This document shows positions 18,406 through 27,007 of a DNA stretch of 64,000 nucleotides, piece by piece. Position 1 is the first letter of the stretch. The number at the start of each line of letters is the position of its first letter. The position numbers and the translations under genes are program-made. Origin of the DNA: Paenibacillus albidus (GTDB lineage Bacteria > Bacillota > Bacilli > Paenibacillales > Paenibacillaceae). The DNA lies in NCBI RefSeq assembly GCF_014644435.1, contig NZ_BMKR01000001.1, forward strand, positions 1-64,000. The letters are read 5' to 3'. The notes below the pieces were generated by a model. It did no database searches, had not been told where the DNA came from, and worked only from the letters and a program-made list of their open reading frames with translations.

Positions 18406-19092
18406 TTAATTTCCGTAGTAATAATAATAGTAACCTTCGCTTGCTTTGCGTTTCACATTATTCAGCACTACACCAAGCATCTTTGCACCCACCCGGTCCA
18501 GGCCGGCTTTGGCTTTGGCTGCGATATCACGTTTCACTTTGCCGTAGCTGACTACCATAATGACACCATCGCTTTTGGAAGCAACAATCTGCGCATCGGT
18601 AACAGCGAGCAGCGGCGGAGTATCAATCAGAATCATATCGAAACGTTGGCGCAGCTCCTGCAGCACCGTGGTCATGCGGTTGGAAGCCATCATTTCGGCC
18701 GGATTCGGCGGTATGGGTCCCGAAGTCATCAGATACAAATTCGGTACTCCCGATTCCTGAACTACATTCTCCAGGTTCGCCTGTTGCGAGAGCAATGAAG
18801 AGAGTCCAAAGCGGTTGCTCAGCGAAAAGGTCTTGTGTGCTGTCGGCTTGCGCATATCCGCATCGATCAGCAGAACCTTCTTGTCTGCTTGTGCATAAGC
18901 GGCCGCCAGGTTGGCCGATACCGTCGATTTGCCTTCTTCCGGACCGGATGATGTAACCATAATAACCTGAATCTGTTCATCTACTGAGGAAAAATCAATA
19001 TTGGTCCGCAAGGCCCGAAACGCTTCGGAGATCGGCGACCGGGGATTTGTGACCGTAATCAGATGACGCTGCTTATTTGGAAGCTGTGACAT
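18406..19092 (-). CDS. Capsular/exopolysaccharide tyrosine-protein kinase (CpsD/YwqD/EpsB-type BY-kinase)
   Basis: A 228-residue cytoplasmic BY-kinase with Walker A (SSGPEEGKST, about 48-57), Walker A' (VLLIDADMRKP) and Walker B (MILIDTPPLL). The C-terminus carries a run of six tyrosines (EGYYYYYYGN), the autophosphorylation cluster. In Firmicutes it is activated by a separate membrane modulator, encoded immediately upstream with a 20-nt overlap, and opposed by a CpsB phosphatase, here at 22121. Phosphorylation of the Tyr cluster governs polymer synthesis and length. The ATG at 19092 is preferred over a TTG two codons earlier. Confidence 0.95.
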   Translation of the reverse strand: MSQLPNKQRHLITVTNPRSPISEAFRALRTNIDFSSVDEQIQVIMVTSSGPEEGKSTVSANLAAAYAQADKKVLLIDADMRKPTAHKTFSLSNRFGLSSLLSQQANLENVVQESGVPNLYLMTSGPIPPNPAEMMASNRMTTVLQELRQRFDMILIDTPPLLAVTDAQIVASKSDGVIMVVSYGKVKRDIAAKAKAGLDRVGAKMLGVVLNNVKRKASEGYYYYYYGN

Positions 19093-19852
19093 GTTCAAGT
19101 TCCCCTGCCTTTCTCGGCTGCTGTGTCTGTGCTTGCGAAGCTGTCTGCTTGCCCTCTTCCTGCCCTACTCTTGTAATCATTGCAATGGTTGGCAGCCCCA
19201 GATATTTCTCAATATCCGCTTCTGTCTTCAGTGTATCGTCCATGTATTCGAGCAGGAAGGCAATTCCTAATCCAATCATCAACGAAACTACAAATGCGAT
19301 CGCCAGATTAAGCATTACGTTCGGTTCTACAGGTCCCGGAGCAACAGGCGGGTCCAGCTTGGCCTCATTCAGAATGGATACATTCTGTACATTGAACAGG
19401 GATGGGATCTCTTGTTTGAATACCTGGGAAATAGCATTCACTATTTTTGCGGCTTGGCTGTATGAATTATCTCGAACGACAAGTGTCATCACCTGCGTAT
19501 TGTTTACAGAACTCACATTTACCTTCTTCAGCAACTCTTCCGTAGTGATATTGAATTCCGGGTAGTCCTGAATGACGATATCCAAAATGGCAGGGGTCTT
19601 GATAATTTCCTTATACGTATTAATCAGCTGAATATTGGTATTGATCTGGTTCAGGTCAAGCTGTGCCATTGTGGACTGTGTTGGGGTCTGGTTGACAATA
19701 ATCTTCGTTGATGCTTCATATACCGGGTTCTTGATATACAGACTGTACACCCCGGCTAGAATACACGCCACTACTACAATACTCGCGATTAACCAAAGTC
19801 TTTTCCTGACAATCCGGAAATAGTCGCGAAGATCCAATTCTTGTGATGACAC
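19073..19852 (-). CDS. Chain-length determinant/kinase modulator (Wzz/YveK/CpsC family)
   Basis: A 259-residue Wzz-family protein with two membrane segments, one near residues 20-42 and one near 180-203 preceded by the Pro-rich PPVAPGPVEPN motif, and an extracytoplasmic region between. The C-terminal cytoplasmic tail would bind and activate the kinase. The start is a GTG at 19852 with GGAGGG 8 nt upstream; an ATG 30 codons earlier has no support. It is the first gene of the polymer operon and overlaps the kinase gene by 20 nt. Confidence 0.92.
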   Translation of the reverse strand: MSSQELDLRDYFRIVRKRLWLIASIVVVACILAGVYSLYIKNPVYEASTKIIVNQTPTQSTMAQLDLNQINTNIQLINTYKEIIKTPAILDIVIQDYPEFNITTEELLKKVNVSSVNNTQVMTLVVRDNSYSQAAKIVNAISQVFKQEIPSLFNVQNVSILNEAKLDPPVAPGPVEPNVMLNLAIAFVVSLMIGLGIAFLLEYMDDTLKTEADIEKYLGLPTIAMITRVGQEEGKQTASQAQTQQPRKAGELEHVTASK

Positions 19853-19916
19853 GTTAACTTCCCTCCAAGCTGCTCTAATAAAATAGACATACAACTTATA
19901 AATTATGTTCCCTCTG

Positions 19917-19952
19917 AAAAAAAGGCCCCCTCTCACCTGCATGAGAGGAGGC
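19917..19952 (-). terminator. Rho-independent terminator after the SLH protein gene
   Basis: Read on the - strand, a 10-bp stem (GCCTCCTCTC paired with GAGAGGGGGC, one G-U) with an 8-nt loop is followed by CTTTTTTT (19917-19924). It lies 11 nt after the SLH gene stop and separates that gene from the Wzz-headed operon, which therefore needs its own promoter or partial read-through. Confidence 0.88.
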
Positions 19953-19963
19953 AGTTAACAATC

Positions 19964-21979
19964 TTACTTGAAGTTAATCGTACGATAGATGATTACGGCC
20001 GCTTCAGCGCGGGTAGCTGTATCGTTAGGGTTGAATTTGCCGGCATTGCCGATAACCAGGTTATGGCTTGCTGCAAAAGCAACGCCTTCCTTCAGGGAAG
20101 CTGCGATTTTGGAAGCATCTTTGAACCCGTTCAGCGCGGATGCTGGTGCAGTTTCAGTCAGACCCTTCTCTGCTTTGAGGGCACGGGAGATCATTGTCGC
20201 CATCTCAGCACGGGTGATCGTTGCAGTCGGATCGAATTTGGAATTACCGCGGCCAGTAATGATACCTTTCTCAGCAGCAACCGCTACATATGGTGCATAC
20301 CATGCAGTGGAGCTAACATCTGTGAAGGTTTGAGCTGCGGAGTTGTTCTCCAAATTCAAGGCACGAATCAGCATTTTAGCGAATTCAGCACGGGTTACAT
20401 TGCTCTTCGGAGCAAATTTGCTATCGCCGATGCCTTCAATAGCGCCTTTAGCGGCAACTACTTGAATTTGTCTGCCAGCCCATGCTTGAACCTTGCTGAT
20501 ATCGTTGAAGCTCACTTTGTTCTCCAGTACGGCGTAAGTGGAGAATGTATCCCGTGGTTCGATGATGTATTCTCCATCAACTACCCCACCTTGGAAATCC
20601 AGCTTGTTGTATACGAGCTTGCCAACGGACAACAATTCTTTGTCCAGGCCAGTTGTGTTCTTAAGCGGCAGCTTGATAGTGATCGGTTGCTTGAAGACGG
20701 TTGTAGCCACTCCGCCCACAGTCACATTGAAATCATATACACTGGAAGCCAGCTTCTGCTTGCTCACGTTAGTGATTGTCGAATCATCCAAAGTGGATAC
20801 CGTCAATGTCACTGCATCGCTGAACTGTCCTACAGGAATCGTTACAGTCAAACCATTGAAGGTAATAGCAATGTTAGCGATTCCTCTGGCTTTGGCAGCT
20901 TCAATAATAACTTTGGACAATGGAACTTCAACCGTTTTGGCATTGACCGTTCCCAGGTTCAGGGTCAAGGTCAGGCCACTTTTTCCAGGGTTGGCTGCAA
21001 CAAGTGCGTCGAAGGCTTTGATGACATCAGCGTCTACCAGTTTCAGCGTAGCTTTGTCGCCCACGATGAATACCAGCTTGGAGACATCGTAGATGCCCGG
21101 TGTTGCTGTTGGGTTGGTTACCGGTGTAGTTACTACGCCGCCACCACCACCGCCGCCGCTTCCGCCAGTACCTGGGTTAACTCCCAGTCCGAATGCACGG
21201 ATGTAAGCGGTAGCCAATGCTTTTGCAGCAGGTTTGGCGGATGTAATCTCTGTACTCAGGTTCTTCAAGGTTTGCTTGACATCACCTTTAGTGATACCAA
21301 GGTTGTATACCACTTGGCTAACGGTAGCTGCACCGTCAGATCCGATTCTGTTATCCATTACCTTATCAATCGCTTCGTTCAGAAGTGCTTCCTGGCCGTT
21401 TGGATTGCTGACAATCTCCAACAGCTCTGCAGTAGTCTTGCTGCTGATTAGAGCACGAAGCTCAGCTTCCACACCGCCAGTGCCCAGCAGGAATTCGATC
21501 AGGTCATCAACGGTAAGATTGGCTACACCCGCTTTGGCAGCGATGCCTTTCAGCAGTGCTATGTTCTTCTCGTCATAACGAATCTCTTTAAGCTTGGCAA
21601 AATCATTATCAATTGCATAGACATCATAGACTACGCTGGAAACGCTTGTGAACAGCTTATGTGAGGTTTGCACATCAGGACCACTCAGAGCAAGCTTGGC
21701 CAGAATCGGCTCGAAAATAGCCTCGTATTTAGCTTGGCTAATGCTGCCGGCTTCGGTTTGGTATTTCAGCAGGGCTTGTTTCTCGGTATCTGTCAACGCA
21801 TTGTAAAGCTTTACAATATTCGCCTTCACATCAGCATTGCTGATGGAAGCAGCTGAAGCCGTTCCTGTGAATCCCAATTGTTGAGCCAGACCTTTGCCGC
21901 TGAGCGGAATACCCGCTACAGTTGCCGCTGCCATACTTACTGCTAGCGTGGATACTGCCAATTTCTTCTTCAATGTCAC
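19964..21979 (-). CDS. S-layer homology (SLH) domain surface protein
   Basis: This 671-residue secreted protein has a signal peptide (about 1-43), a helical N-terminal domain (45-265), a Gly-rich linker (about 268-282), an Ig-like/beta middle region (290-485) and three C-terminal SLH repeats, each ending with a TRAE motif (TRAEFAKML, TRAEMATMI, TRAEAAVII). SLH trimers bind pyruvylated secondary cell-wall polymers. The start is GTG with AGGTGG 7 nt upstream. It lies between the tyrosine phosphatase and the Wzz/kinase pair, so its expression is likely linked to polymer production, though its function is unknown. Confidence 0.92.
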   Translation of the reverse strand: MTLKKKLAVSTLAVSMAAATVAGIPLSGKGLAQQLGFTGTASAASISNADVKANIVKLYNALTDTEKQALLKYQTEAGSISQAKYEAIFEPILAKLALSGPDVQTSHKLFTSVSSVVYDVYAIDNDFAKLKEIRYDEKNIALLKGIAAKAGVANLTVDDLIEFLLGTGGVEAELRALISSKTTAELLEIVSNPNGQEALLNEAIDKVMDNRIGSDGAATVSQVVYNLGITKGDVKQTLKNLSTEITSAKPAAKALATAYIRAFGLGVNPGTGGSGGGGGGGVVTTPVTNPTATPGIYDVSKLVFIVGDKATLKLVDADVIKAFDALVAANPGKSGLTLTLNLGTVNAKTVEVPLSKVIIEAAKARGIANIAITFNGLTVTIPVGQFSDAVTLTVSTLDDSTITNVSKQKLASSVYDFNVTVGGVATTVFKQPITIKLPLKNTTGLDKELLSVGKLVYNKLDFQGGVVDGEYIIEPRDTFSTYAVLENKVSFNDISKVQAWAGRQIQVVAAKGAIEGIGDSKFAPKSNVTRAEFAKMLIRALNLENNSAAQTFTDVSSTAWYAPYVAVAAEKGIITGRGNSKFDPTATITRAEMATMISRALKAEKGLTETAPASALNGFKDASKIAASLKEGVAFAASHNLVIGNAGKFNPNDTATRAEAAVIIYRTINFK

Positions 21980-22032
21980 TTTTAGTCCACCTCTTCTTAT
22001 GTAATAGAATACCAGGTACTACTGTTGCCGGA

Positions 22033-22059
22033 GTGTAAAAAATCATCTCTTGTTTACAC
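22033..22059. promoter_or_regulatory. Inverted repeat upstream of the SLH gene, possible operator
   Basis: GTGTAAA (22033-22039) and TTTACAC (22053-22059) form a perfect 7-bp inverted repeat with a 13-nt spacer, about 55-80 bp upstream of the SLH start. It could be a regulator site or an RNA hairpin in the leader. No regulator can be named. Confidence 0.35.
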
Positions 22060-22120
22060 AATCCAGCAAAATATAACAATAACCCAATAAAAACCATTCT
22101 ACCATCAATTTAGGGATTGG

Positions 22121-22909
22121 TCAGCCCTTTCGCGAAAAAAAACCAAAAATTTTATGACGTTTTGTGTGGACTCGTGTATAATCCCCTGGAATTATAGCCG
22201 AATTCGCCACAATATGCTGTGCGTTTCTGCGGAAATAGTCGTTGGCTTCGGCTCCCAATTCTTTGTCCAGGAAGGCGTGCGCTTCACTCAGGCCAAAAGG
22301 CCGGTGCGCACAGTCATGGGCATCGGACGCAATGACATGAACCAGGTTCCTGCGGCACAATTCGAGAGACAGCTTCTGCAGCTTGCTTCCGAATGCACCG
22401 GCCAGACTTTGTGCAGTCACTTGTCCAAGGACCCCCAGTTCCATCAGGCTCTCCAGCCTGGACGGATCCGAAGCCACTTCAGCGTTGCGCTCCGGGTGGG
22501 CAATCACCGGTACGAAACCCTGAATCACCAGCTCATGGCAGACTTCTGCCATATTGCGGGGAATCCGCGAGGAGGGCATCTCCAGCAGCATATAACGCGA
22601 ACCCGCCAGACTCAGCAGCTCGCCTTGCTCCAGATCATAGAGCAGATCGCCATAGACTCGAATCTCCTGACCCGGGAGCACCTGCAGCGGAATGTTATTC
22701 TGATGAAGTCTCTCATTCATCAGTTCCACGGCTTGCCGGATACCCGGTCCGGAATTCATATATTGTCCGTTGGCATGATGCGGCGTGGCGATAACGGTAG
22801 TGATTCCGTCCGCATGAGCGTCTTTTGCCATCGCGAGTGCGGCTTCCCAATCGGCCGCCCCGTCGTCCATAAAGGGTAAGATGTGGCTATGAATATCTAT
22901 CATATGCAT
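22121..22909 (-). CDS. CpsB/CapC (YwqE-type) tyrosine-protein phosphatase
   Basis: A 262-residue PHP-family metallophosphatase that would dephosphorylate the BY-kinase tyrosine cluster. Metal ligands are visible in MIDIHSHILPFMDDGA near the N-terminus, TPHH, VIAHPERN and the late SDAHD motif. The start at 22909 has AAAGGA 8 nt upstream; an ATG 20 codons earlier is unsupported. It is separated from the kinase gene by the SLH gene, whereas the usual order places the three regulators side by side. Confidence 0.92.
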   Translation of the reverse strand: MHMIDIHSHILPFMDDGAADWEAALAMAKDAHADGITTVIATPHHANGQYMNSGPGIRQAVELMNERLHQNNIPLQVLPGQEIRVYGDLLYDLEQGELLSLAGSRYMLLEMPSSRIPRNMAEVCHELVIQGFVPVIAHPERNAEVASDPSRLESLMELGVLGQVTAQSLAGAFGSKLQKLSLELCRRNLVHVIASDAHDCAHRPFGLSEAHAFLDKELGAEANDYFRRNAQHIVANSAIIPGDYTRVHTKRHKIFGFFSRKG

Positions 22910-23011
22910 TCTATCGGTCCTTTCTGCTAGAATATTTAGTTTTTCAGCAAAAAAATACAACCATTTCACTAGGAAATGATTGCCAAGGGTGCTGCAGTCC
23001 CACCAGCTTCT

Positions 23012-23599
23012 TCAGGCTTCCAATTGAAATAGCCGTACAGCAGCAGCTTGCAGTTCTCTGTCTATCTTCATAATCTCGCTATTCAGGGAAGCGGTATTGC
23101 GCCGATCCAGCAGCAGGTTGACCCTGCCCCTAAGTTCACCGATTTCCCGTTCAATGGTATCAGCCTGAAATAACCGTTGCATTTCGGCCACCGTGTGCCT
23201 GTGCTGATAGATCCGCTTGCAGCCGTTCTCCGTCAGCTCGGAGATTTGGCGGACTGAACCCTGTACATATTCATAAATCATTGTAAAGCCCTTGTAAATA
23301 CGGTTCACCGTGCCCGTCCCCTTATAGGTAACGAACAGCTTGCGGACCGCATTGTTCAAATGGGGATTAACTACCCTGCAGGAAAGCGCACAGATGTACA
23401 TGCTGCCTTTACGTTCAAAGGACAAGTGAACTTCCTCTCCCTGAGCCTCCTCCAGAACGACCTCCTGTTCTCCGCCTCCGAGCACTTTCACACGGTGACT
23501 GATATAAGAAGTATCCGCCGAGAGCAGAAACTGGTTCAACTGAAATTCTGTCATTTGCAGCGTTGCATTCACATATTCCGTAGCCAATCGCTGAGCCAT
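23012..23599 (-). CDS. Conserved hypothetical protein downstream of engB
   Basis: I cannot assign a function. The 195-residue protein has no signal peptide or membrane segment. Its first half looks alpha/beta (QLNQFLLSADTSYISHRVKVLGGGEQEVVLEE, then MYICALSCRVVNPHLNNAVRKLFVTYKG), and its C-terminal ~70 residues are helical and charged, probably a coiled coil (ADTIEREIGELRGRVNLLLDRRN). The ATG at 23599 has GAGGG 5 nt upstream. It follows engB by 56 nt on the same strand and is probably the last gene of the lonA-engB transcript. Confidence 0.7.
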   Translation of the reverse strand: MAQRLATEYVNATLQMTEFQLNQFLLSADTSYISHRVKVLGGGEQEVVLEEAQGEEVHLSFERKGSMYICALSCRVVNPHLNNAVRKLFVTYKGTGTVNRIYKGFTMIYEYVQGSVRQISELTENGCKRIYQHRHTVAEMQRLFQADTIEREIGELRGRVNLLLDRRNTASLNSEIMKIDRELQAAAVRLFQLEA

Positions 23600-23655
23600 A
23601 ACATCCCTCAATTCTTGGTAACAACTTATTCCGGATTATACAATAAAAGAGCGCT

Positions 23656-24315
23656 TTAAACTTCTGATGACTCCTCTTGATGCCGTGCTTCTTCTTCTGT
23701 TGCCTGAGCCTCTTGCGCTTCTTCCTGTGAAGCCAAAAGATAGCCGTCCAAAAGTCCCCACAGCTCATCTTTGCCGAGCCCGATCTCCGAAGAGAACGGA
23801 ATAAAGTTATCCCCCGGCAGGACGCCGAGCTCCTGCTTCATAATTTTGATATGTTTAGGCCAGCGGGTCTTGGGAATTTTGTCAGCCTTGGTGGCCACAA
23901 CACACAATGGGAGATCATAATGCTTCAGCCAGTCGAACATCATCTTGTCGTTGCTTGTAGGCGGGTGGCGCAGATCAACGATCAGCAGCACAAGCTTCAG
24001 CGTATCCCGCTCCGACAGGTATTTCTCGACCATTTTACCCCAGACAGCGCGTTGGGTCTTGGATACCTTCGCATACCCGTAGCCCGGAAAGTCAACAAAA
24101 TACATACTCTCATTAATCCGGTAATAGTTCATATGCTGCGTTTTCCCCGGGGTAGAACTGGTCCGGGCCAGATTTTTGCGGCTAATCATCCGGTTAATAA
24201 GGGAGGATTTCCCTACATTGGAGCGCCCTGCCAGAGCAATCTCCGGCAAGGCATCATCAGGGTATTGATCAGGGCCGACGGCACTGATTATAAATTCGGC
24301 TTGGTTAACTTTCAT
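23656..24315 (-). CDS. engB: Ribosome biogenesis GTP-binding protein EngB/YsxC
   Basis: A 219-residue TRAFAC GTPase needed for late 50S subunit assembly. G1 is [12 protein letters not shown]2 lies in [15 protein letters not shown]3 is DFPGYGYA, G4 is TKADKI and G5 is the FSSEIG segment. The C-terminus has an acidic, Glu/Ala-rich tail (about 195-219) longer than in B. subtilis YsxC. It lies 12 nt after lonA, the conserved Bacillus order. The hem genes that usually follow in B. subtilis are absent here. Confidence 0.96.
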   Translation of the reverse strand: MKVNQAEFIISAVGPDQYPDDALPEIALAGRSNVGKSSLINRMISRKNLARTSSTPGKTQHMNYYRINESMYFVDFPGYGYAKVSKTQRAVWGKMVEKYLSERDTLKLVLLIVDLRHPPTSNDKMMFDWLKHYDLPLCVVATKADKIPKTRWPKHIKIMKQELGVLPGDNFIPFSSEIGLGKDELWGLLDGYLLASQEEAQEAQATEEEARHQEESSEV

Positions 24316-24327
24316 AAGACTTCCTTT

Positions 24328-26706
24328 CTAATGCACACTTCTCTGTGTCTCACTGCTTATTTCCATACTTGGCTCCACCAGACTCTCTTCCACCAGCGCA
24401 TGCAGCAGAACCTGATCCATATGGGATACCGGCACGAACTCTACATCATTTCTGACACTGTCCGGAATTTCCTTCAGATCACGCTCATTGTCCTTGGGCA
24501 GCAGAATTTTCTTGTAACCCGCCCGGTGGGCAGCCAGCGATTTCTCCTTCAGGCCGCCGATGGGCAGCACACGTCCGCGCAGCGTAATTTCACCAGTCAT
24601 GGCTACATCCTTGGACACATACCGTTTGGTGAGGGCCGAGATGAGCGCCGTGGCAATCGTAATACCCGCAGACGGACCGTCTTTCGGAATGGCTCCTTCC
24701 GGAATGTGGATATGAATATCGATTTTCTCATAAAAATCGGGCTGGAGTCCCAGCTCATCCGCCTTCGACCGGGTATAACTGAAGGCGGCCTGCGCCGACT
24801 CCTTCATCACATCGCCCAGCTGGCCGGTAAGAGTCAGCTTCCCGGTCCCCGGTACCACTGTAACTTCAATCAGCAGCGTATCGCCGCCGACCTCGGTCCA
24901 GGCCAGCCCGGTCACGGTACCGATCTGATTCTCCAGCTCAGCCATACCGTAACGGTATTTCGAGGCTCCCAGGTAATCCTTGATGTCCTCCGGAAGAATT
25001 GTTACTTCCTCCTTGTCCGTGGATACGATCTGCTTGGCAGCTTTGCGGCATAGCGCAGCAATCTGCTGTTCCAGGTTCCGCACTCCGGATTCCCGCGTAT
25101 ATTCACGGATCATCCGCAGCAGGGTATCCTCGGCAATCTGCAGCTGCGATTCCTCCAGCCCATGATTCTTCTTCTGTTTGGGCAGCAAATAACGGCTGGC
25201 AATCTGCAGCTTCTCAAGCTCGGTATAACCGGGAATATGCAGCATTTCCATCCGGTCCAGCAATGGACGCGGAATATTATGCACCGTATTCGCAGTCGTT
25301 ACGAACATAACGTTCGACAGGTCAAACGGCAGCTCTACAAAATGGTCGCTGAACGTATTGTTCTGCTCCGGATCAAGAACCTCCAGCAGCGCAGCCGACG
25401 GATCGCCGCGGAAATCCGCCGCCATCTTGTCGATCTCATCGAGCAGGAAGACCGGATTCATGCTGCCGGCAGTCTTCATGCCTTGAATGATCCGCCCCGG
25501 CATTGCACCGACATAGGTGCGTCGGTGACCGCGGATCTCCGCCTCATCCCGCACACCGCCCAGCGAGATGCGGACGAACTTGCGGCTTAGGGAGCGGGCG
25601 ATGGAGCGGGCCAGTGAGGTTTTGCCCACACCGGGAGGCCCTACCAGACATAGAATCGGACCTTTCAGCTGTTTCACCAGCTTCTGGACCGCAAGATATT
25701 CGAGCACCCGCTCTTTCGGCTTCTCCAGACCATAGTGATCGGCATCCAGCACTTCTTCCGCCTTCACAATATCCAGATCATCTTCGGTCCACTCGCCCCA
25801 CGGAAGACTCAGCAGCCAATCCACATAGTTGCGGATGACGCCGCCTTCTGCCGAGCTTGCCGGCATTTTCTCAAGACGGTCGATTTCCTTCTCGATCTTC
25901 TCCTTGACGCGCTCCGGCAGATTCTTCTCTTCCAGCTGACTCCGCAGCTCTTCCGCTTCGCCGGCCCGGCCTTCCTTGTCGCCAAGCTCCTTCTGGATCG
26001 CTTTCATCTGCTCGCGCAGATAATATTCCTTCTGGGTCTTCTCCATTTGTTTCTTGACACGCTGATTGATCTTGCGCTCCAGCTCCAGCACTTCACGCTC
26101 GTTGTTCAGGATATCGAGCAGCTTCTCCAGACGCTTGCGGACATCAATGGTCTCCAGAATCTCCTGTTTGTCCTTGATCTTCAGCGCCAAATGGCTGGTG
26201 ATTACATCGGCCAGACGGCCGGGTTCCTCAATATCGGATACTGCGGCCAGCGTCTCAGGTGTGACTTTCTTTGACAAGGTAATGTAGTGCTCGAACTGGT
26301 TCAGCACCGTCCGCATCAAAGCGTCGCTCTCCTGATCCCCGTCTTCTTCTTCCGGCAGCTCGCGGGCCAGGACCTCATAGAACTCTTCATTGTCGGTATA
26401 TTGAAGAATCTCGGCCCGCTCCACACCTTCTACGAGTACACGGATGGTGCCGTTGGGCAGCTTCAGCATCTGGCGCACATTCGCGACAGTGCCCACCCGA
26501 AAAATATCTTCCTGCCCCGGCTCTTCAATATTCACTTCCGACTGGGAACAGAGGAGAATTAAATTATCATCAACCATAGCTTTTTCCAGCGCCCGAACTG
26601 ACTTCTCGCGTCCCACATCCAGATGAAGAACCATGCTGGGATACACAAGAAGACCTCTAAGCGGCAATAAAGGAAAACGACGACCTTTGGATTTGCTTTG
26701 TATCAT
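24328..26706 (-). CDS. lonA: ATP-dependent protease LonA
   Basis: A 792-residue soluble Lon with an N-terminal substrate domain ([17 protein letters not shown]), a coiled-coil region about 185-255, an AAA+ module with Walker [16 protein letters not shown] and Walker [10 protein letters not shown], and a C-terminal protease domain with the Ser-Lys dyad (Ser in PKDGPSAGI, Lys in [10 protein letters not shown]). It degrades misfolded and regulatory proteins. The start at 26706 has GGAGGT 9 nt upstream; an ATG nine codons earlier overlaps that site. It heads the lonA-engB transcript. Confidence 0.96.
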   Translation of the reverse strand: MIQSKSKGRRFPLLPLRGLLVYPSMVLHLDVGREKSVRALEKAMVDDNLILLCSQSEVNIEEPGQEDIFRVGTVANVRQMLKLPNGTIRVLVEGVERAEILQYTDNEEFYEVLARELPEEEDGDQESDALMRTVLNQFEHYITLSKKVTPETLAAVSDIEEPGRLADVITSHLALKIKDKQEILETIDVRKRLEKLLDILNNEREVLELERKINQRVKKQMEKTQKEYYLREQMKAIQKELGDKEGRAGEAEELRSQLEEKNLPERVKEKIEKEIDRLEKMPASSAEGGVIRNYVDWLLSLPWGEWTEDDLDIVKAEEVLDADHYGLEKPKERVLEYLAVQKLVKQLKGPILCLVGPPGVGKTSLARSIARSLSRKFVRISLGGVRDEAEIRGHRRTYVGAMPGRIIQGMKTAGSMNPVFLLDEIDKMAADFRGDPSAALLEVLDPEQNNTFSDHFVELPFDLSNVMFVTTANTVHNIPRPLLDRMEMLHIPGYTELEKLQIASRYLLPKQKKNHGLEESQLQIAEDTLLRMIREYTRESGVRNLEQQIAALCRKAAKQIVSTDKEEVTILPEDIKDYLGASKYRYGMAELENQIGTVTGLAWTEVGGDTLLIEVTVVPGTGKLTLTGQLGDVMKESAQAAFSYTRSKADELGLQPDFYEKIDIHIHIPEGAIPKDGPSAGITIATALISALTKRYVSKDVAMTGEITLRGRVLPIGGLKEKSLAAHRAGYKKILLPKDNERDLKEIPDSVRNDVEFVPVSHMDQVLLHALVEESLVEPSMEISSETQRSVH

Positions 26707-26751
26707 CGCTTTCGCACCTCCCATGGCTCTCAAGTAGTGTCATATTCATTC

Positions 26752-26781
26752 ATTCTAACAAAAGCGGCATCAAAACACCAA
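26752..26781 (-). promoter_or_regulatory. Candidate sigma-A promoter for lonA
   Basis: Reading the - strand, TTGGTG (26776-26781) and TAGAAT (26752-26757) are separated by 18 nt and lie 45-75 bp upstream of the lonA start. No CIRCE or CtsR-type operator is evident beside it. Confidence 0.5.
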
Positions 26782-26911
26782 CGATCTGCAAGCTGCCCTT
26801 TTTTTCGCATGACACCGGAGAACACGTGTAGCTCTACAGTATCAGCTTTGTTCGCAGCCAAAGAATGCCTAACAACGGTTTTAAGATGCCCTAAATATGC
26901 AGTTCCCATTT

Positions 26912-26943
26912 AAAAAAGGAAGCAGCAGATCACCTGCGCTTCC
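26912..26943 (-). terminator. Terminator after lonB
   Basis: On the - strand GGAAGCGCAG and CTGC-T-GCTTCC form a stem of about 10 bp with one bulged base (26918-26943), followed by TTTTTT (26912-26917). It ends lonB about 65 bp beyond its stop. The remainder of the lonB-lonA gap holds a 16-bp direct duplication near 26953-26984 and the lonA promoter. Confidence 0.75.
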
Positions 26944-27007
26944 CGTTCGATTCATTTCAGTGCAGATTCATTTCAGTGCAGCTGCCGCCGGTTCTAAGAC
27001 CAGCCTC

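Noticed and set aside
20063..21451. 462-codon + strand open frame opposite the SLH gene
   Set aside because: Cys/Ser-rich low-complexity product, antisense to a protein with clear SLH motifs.
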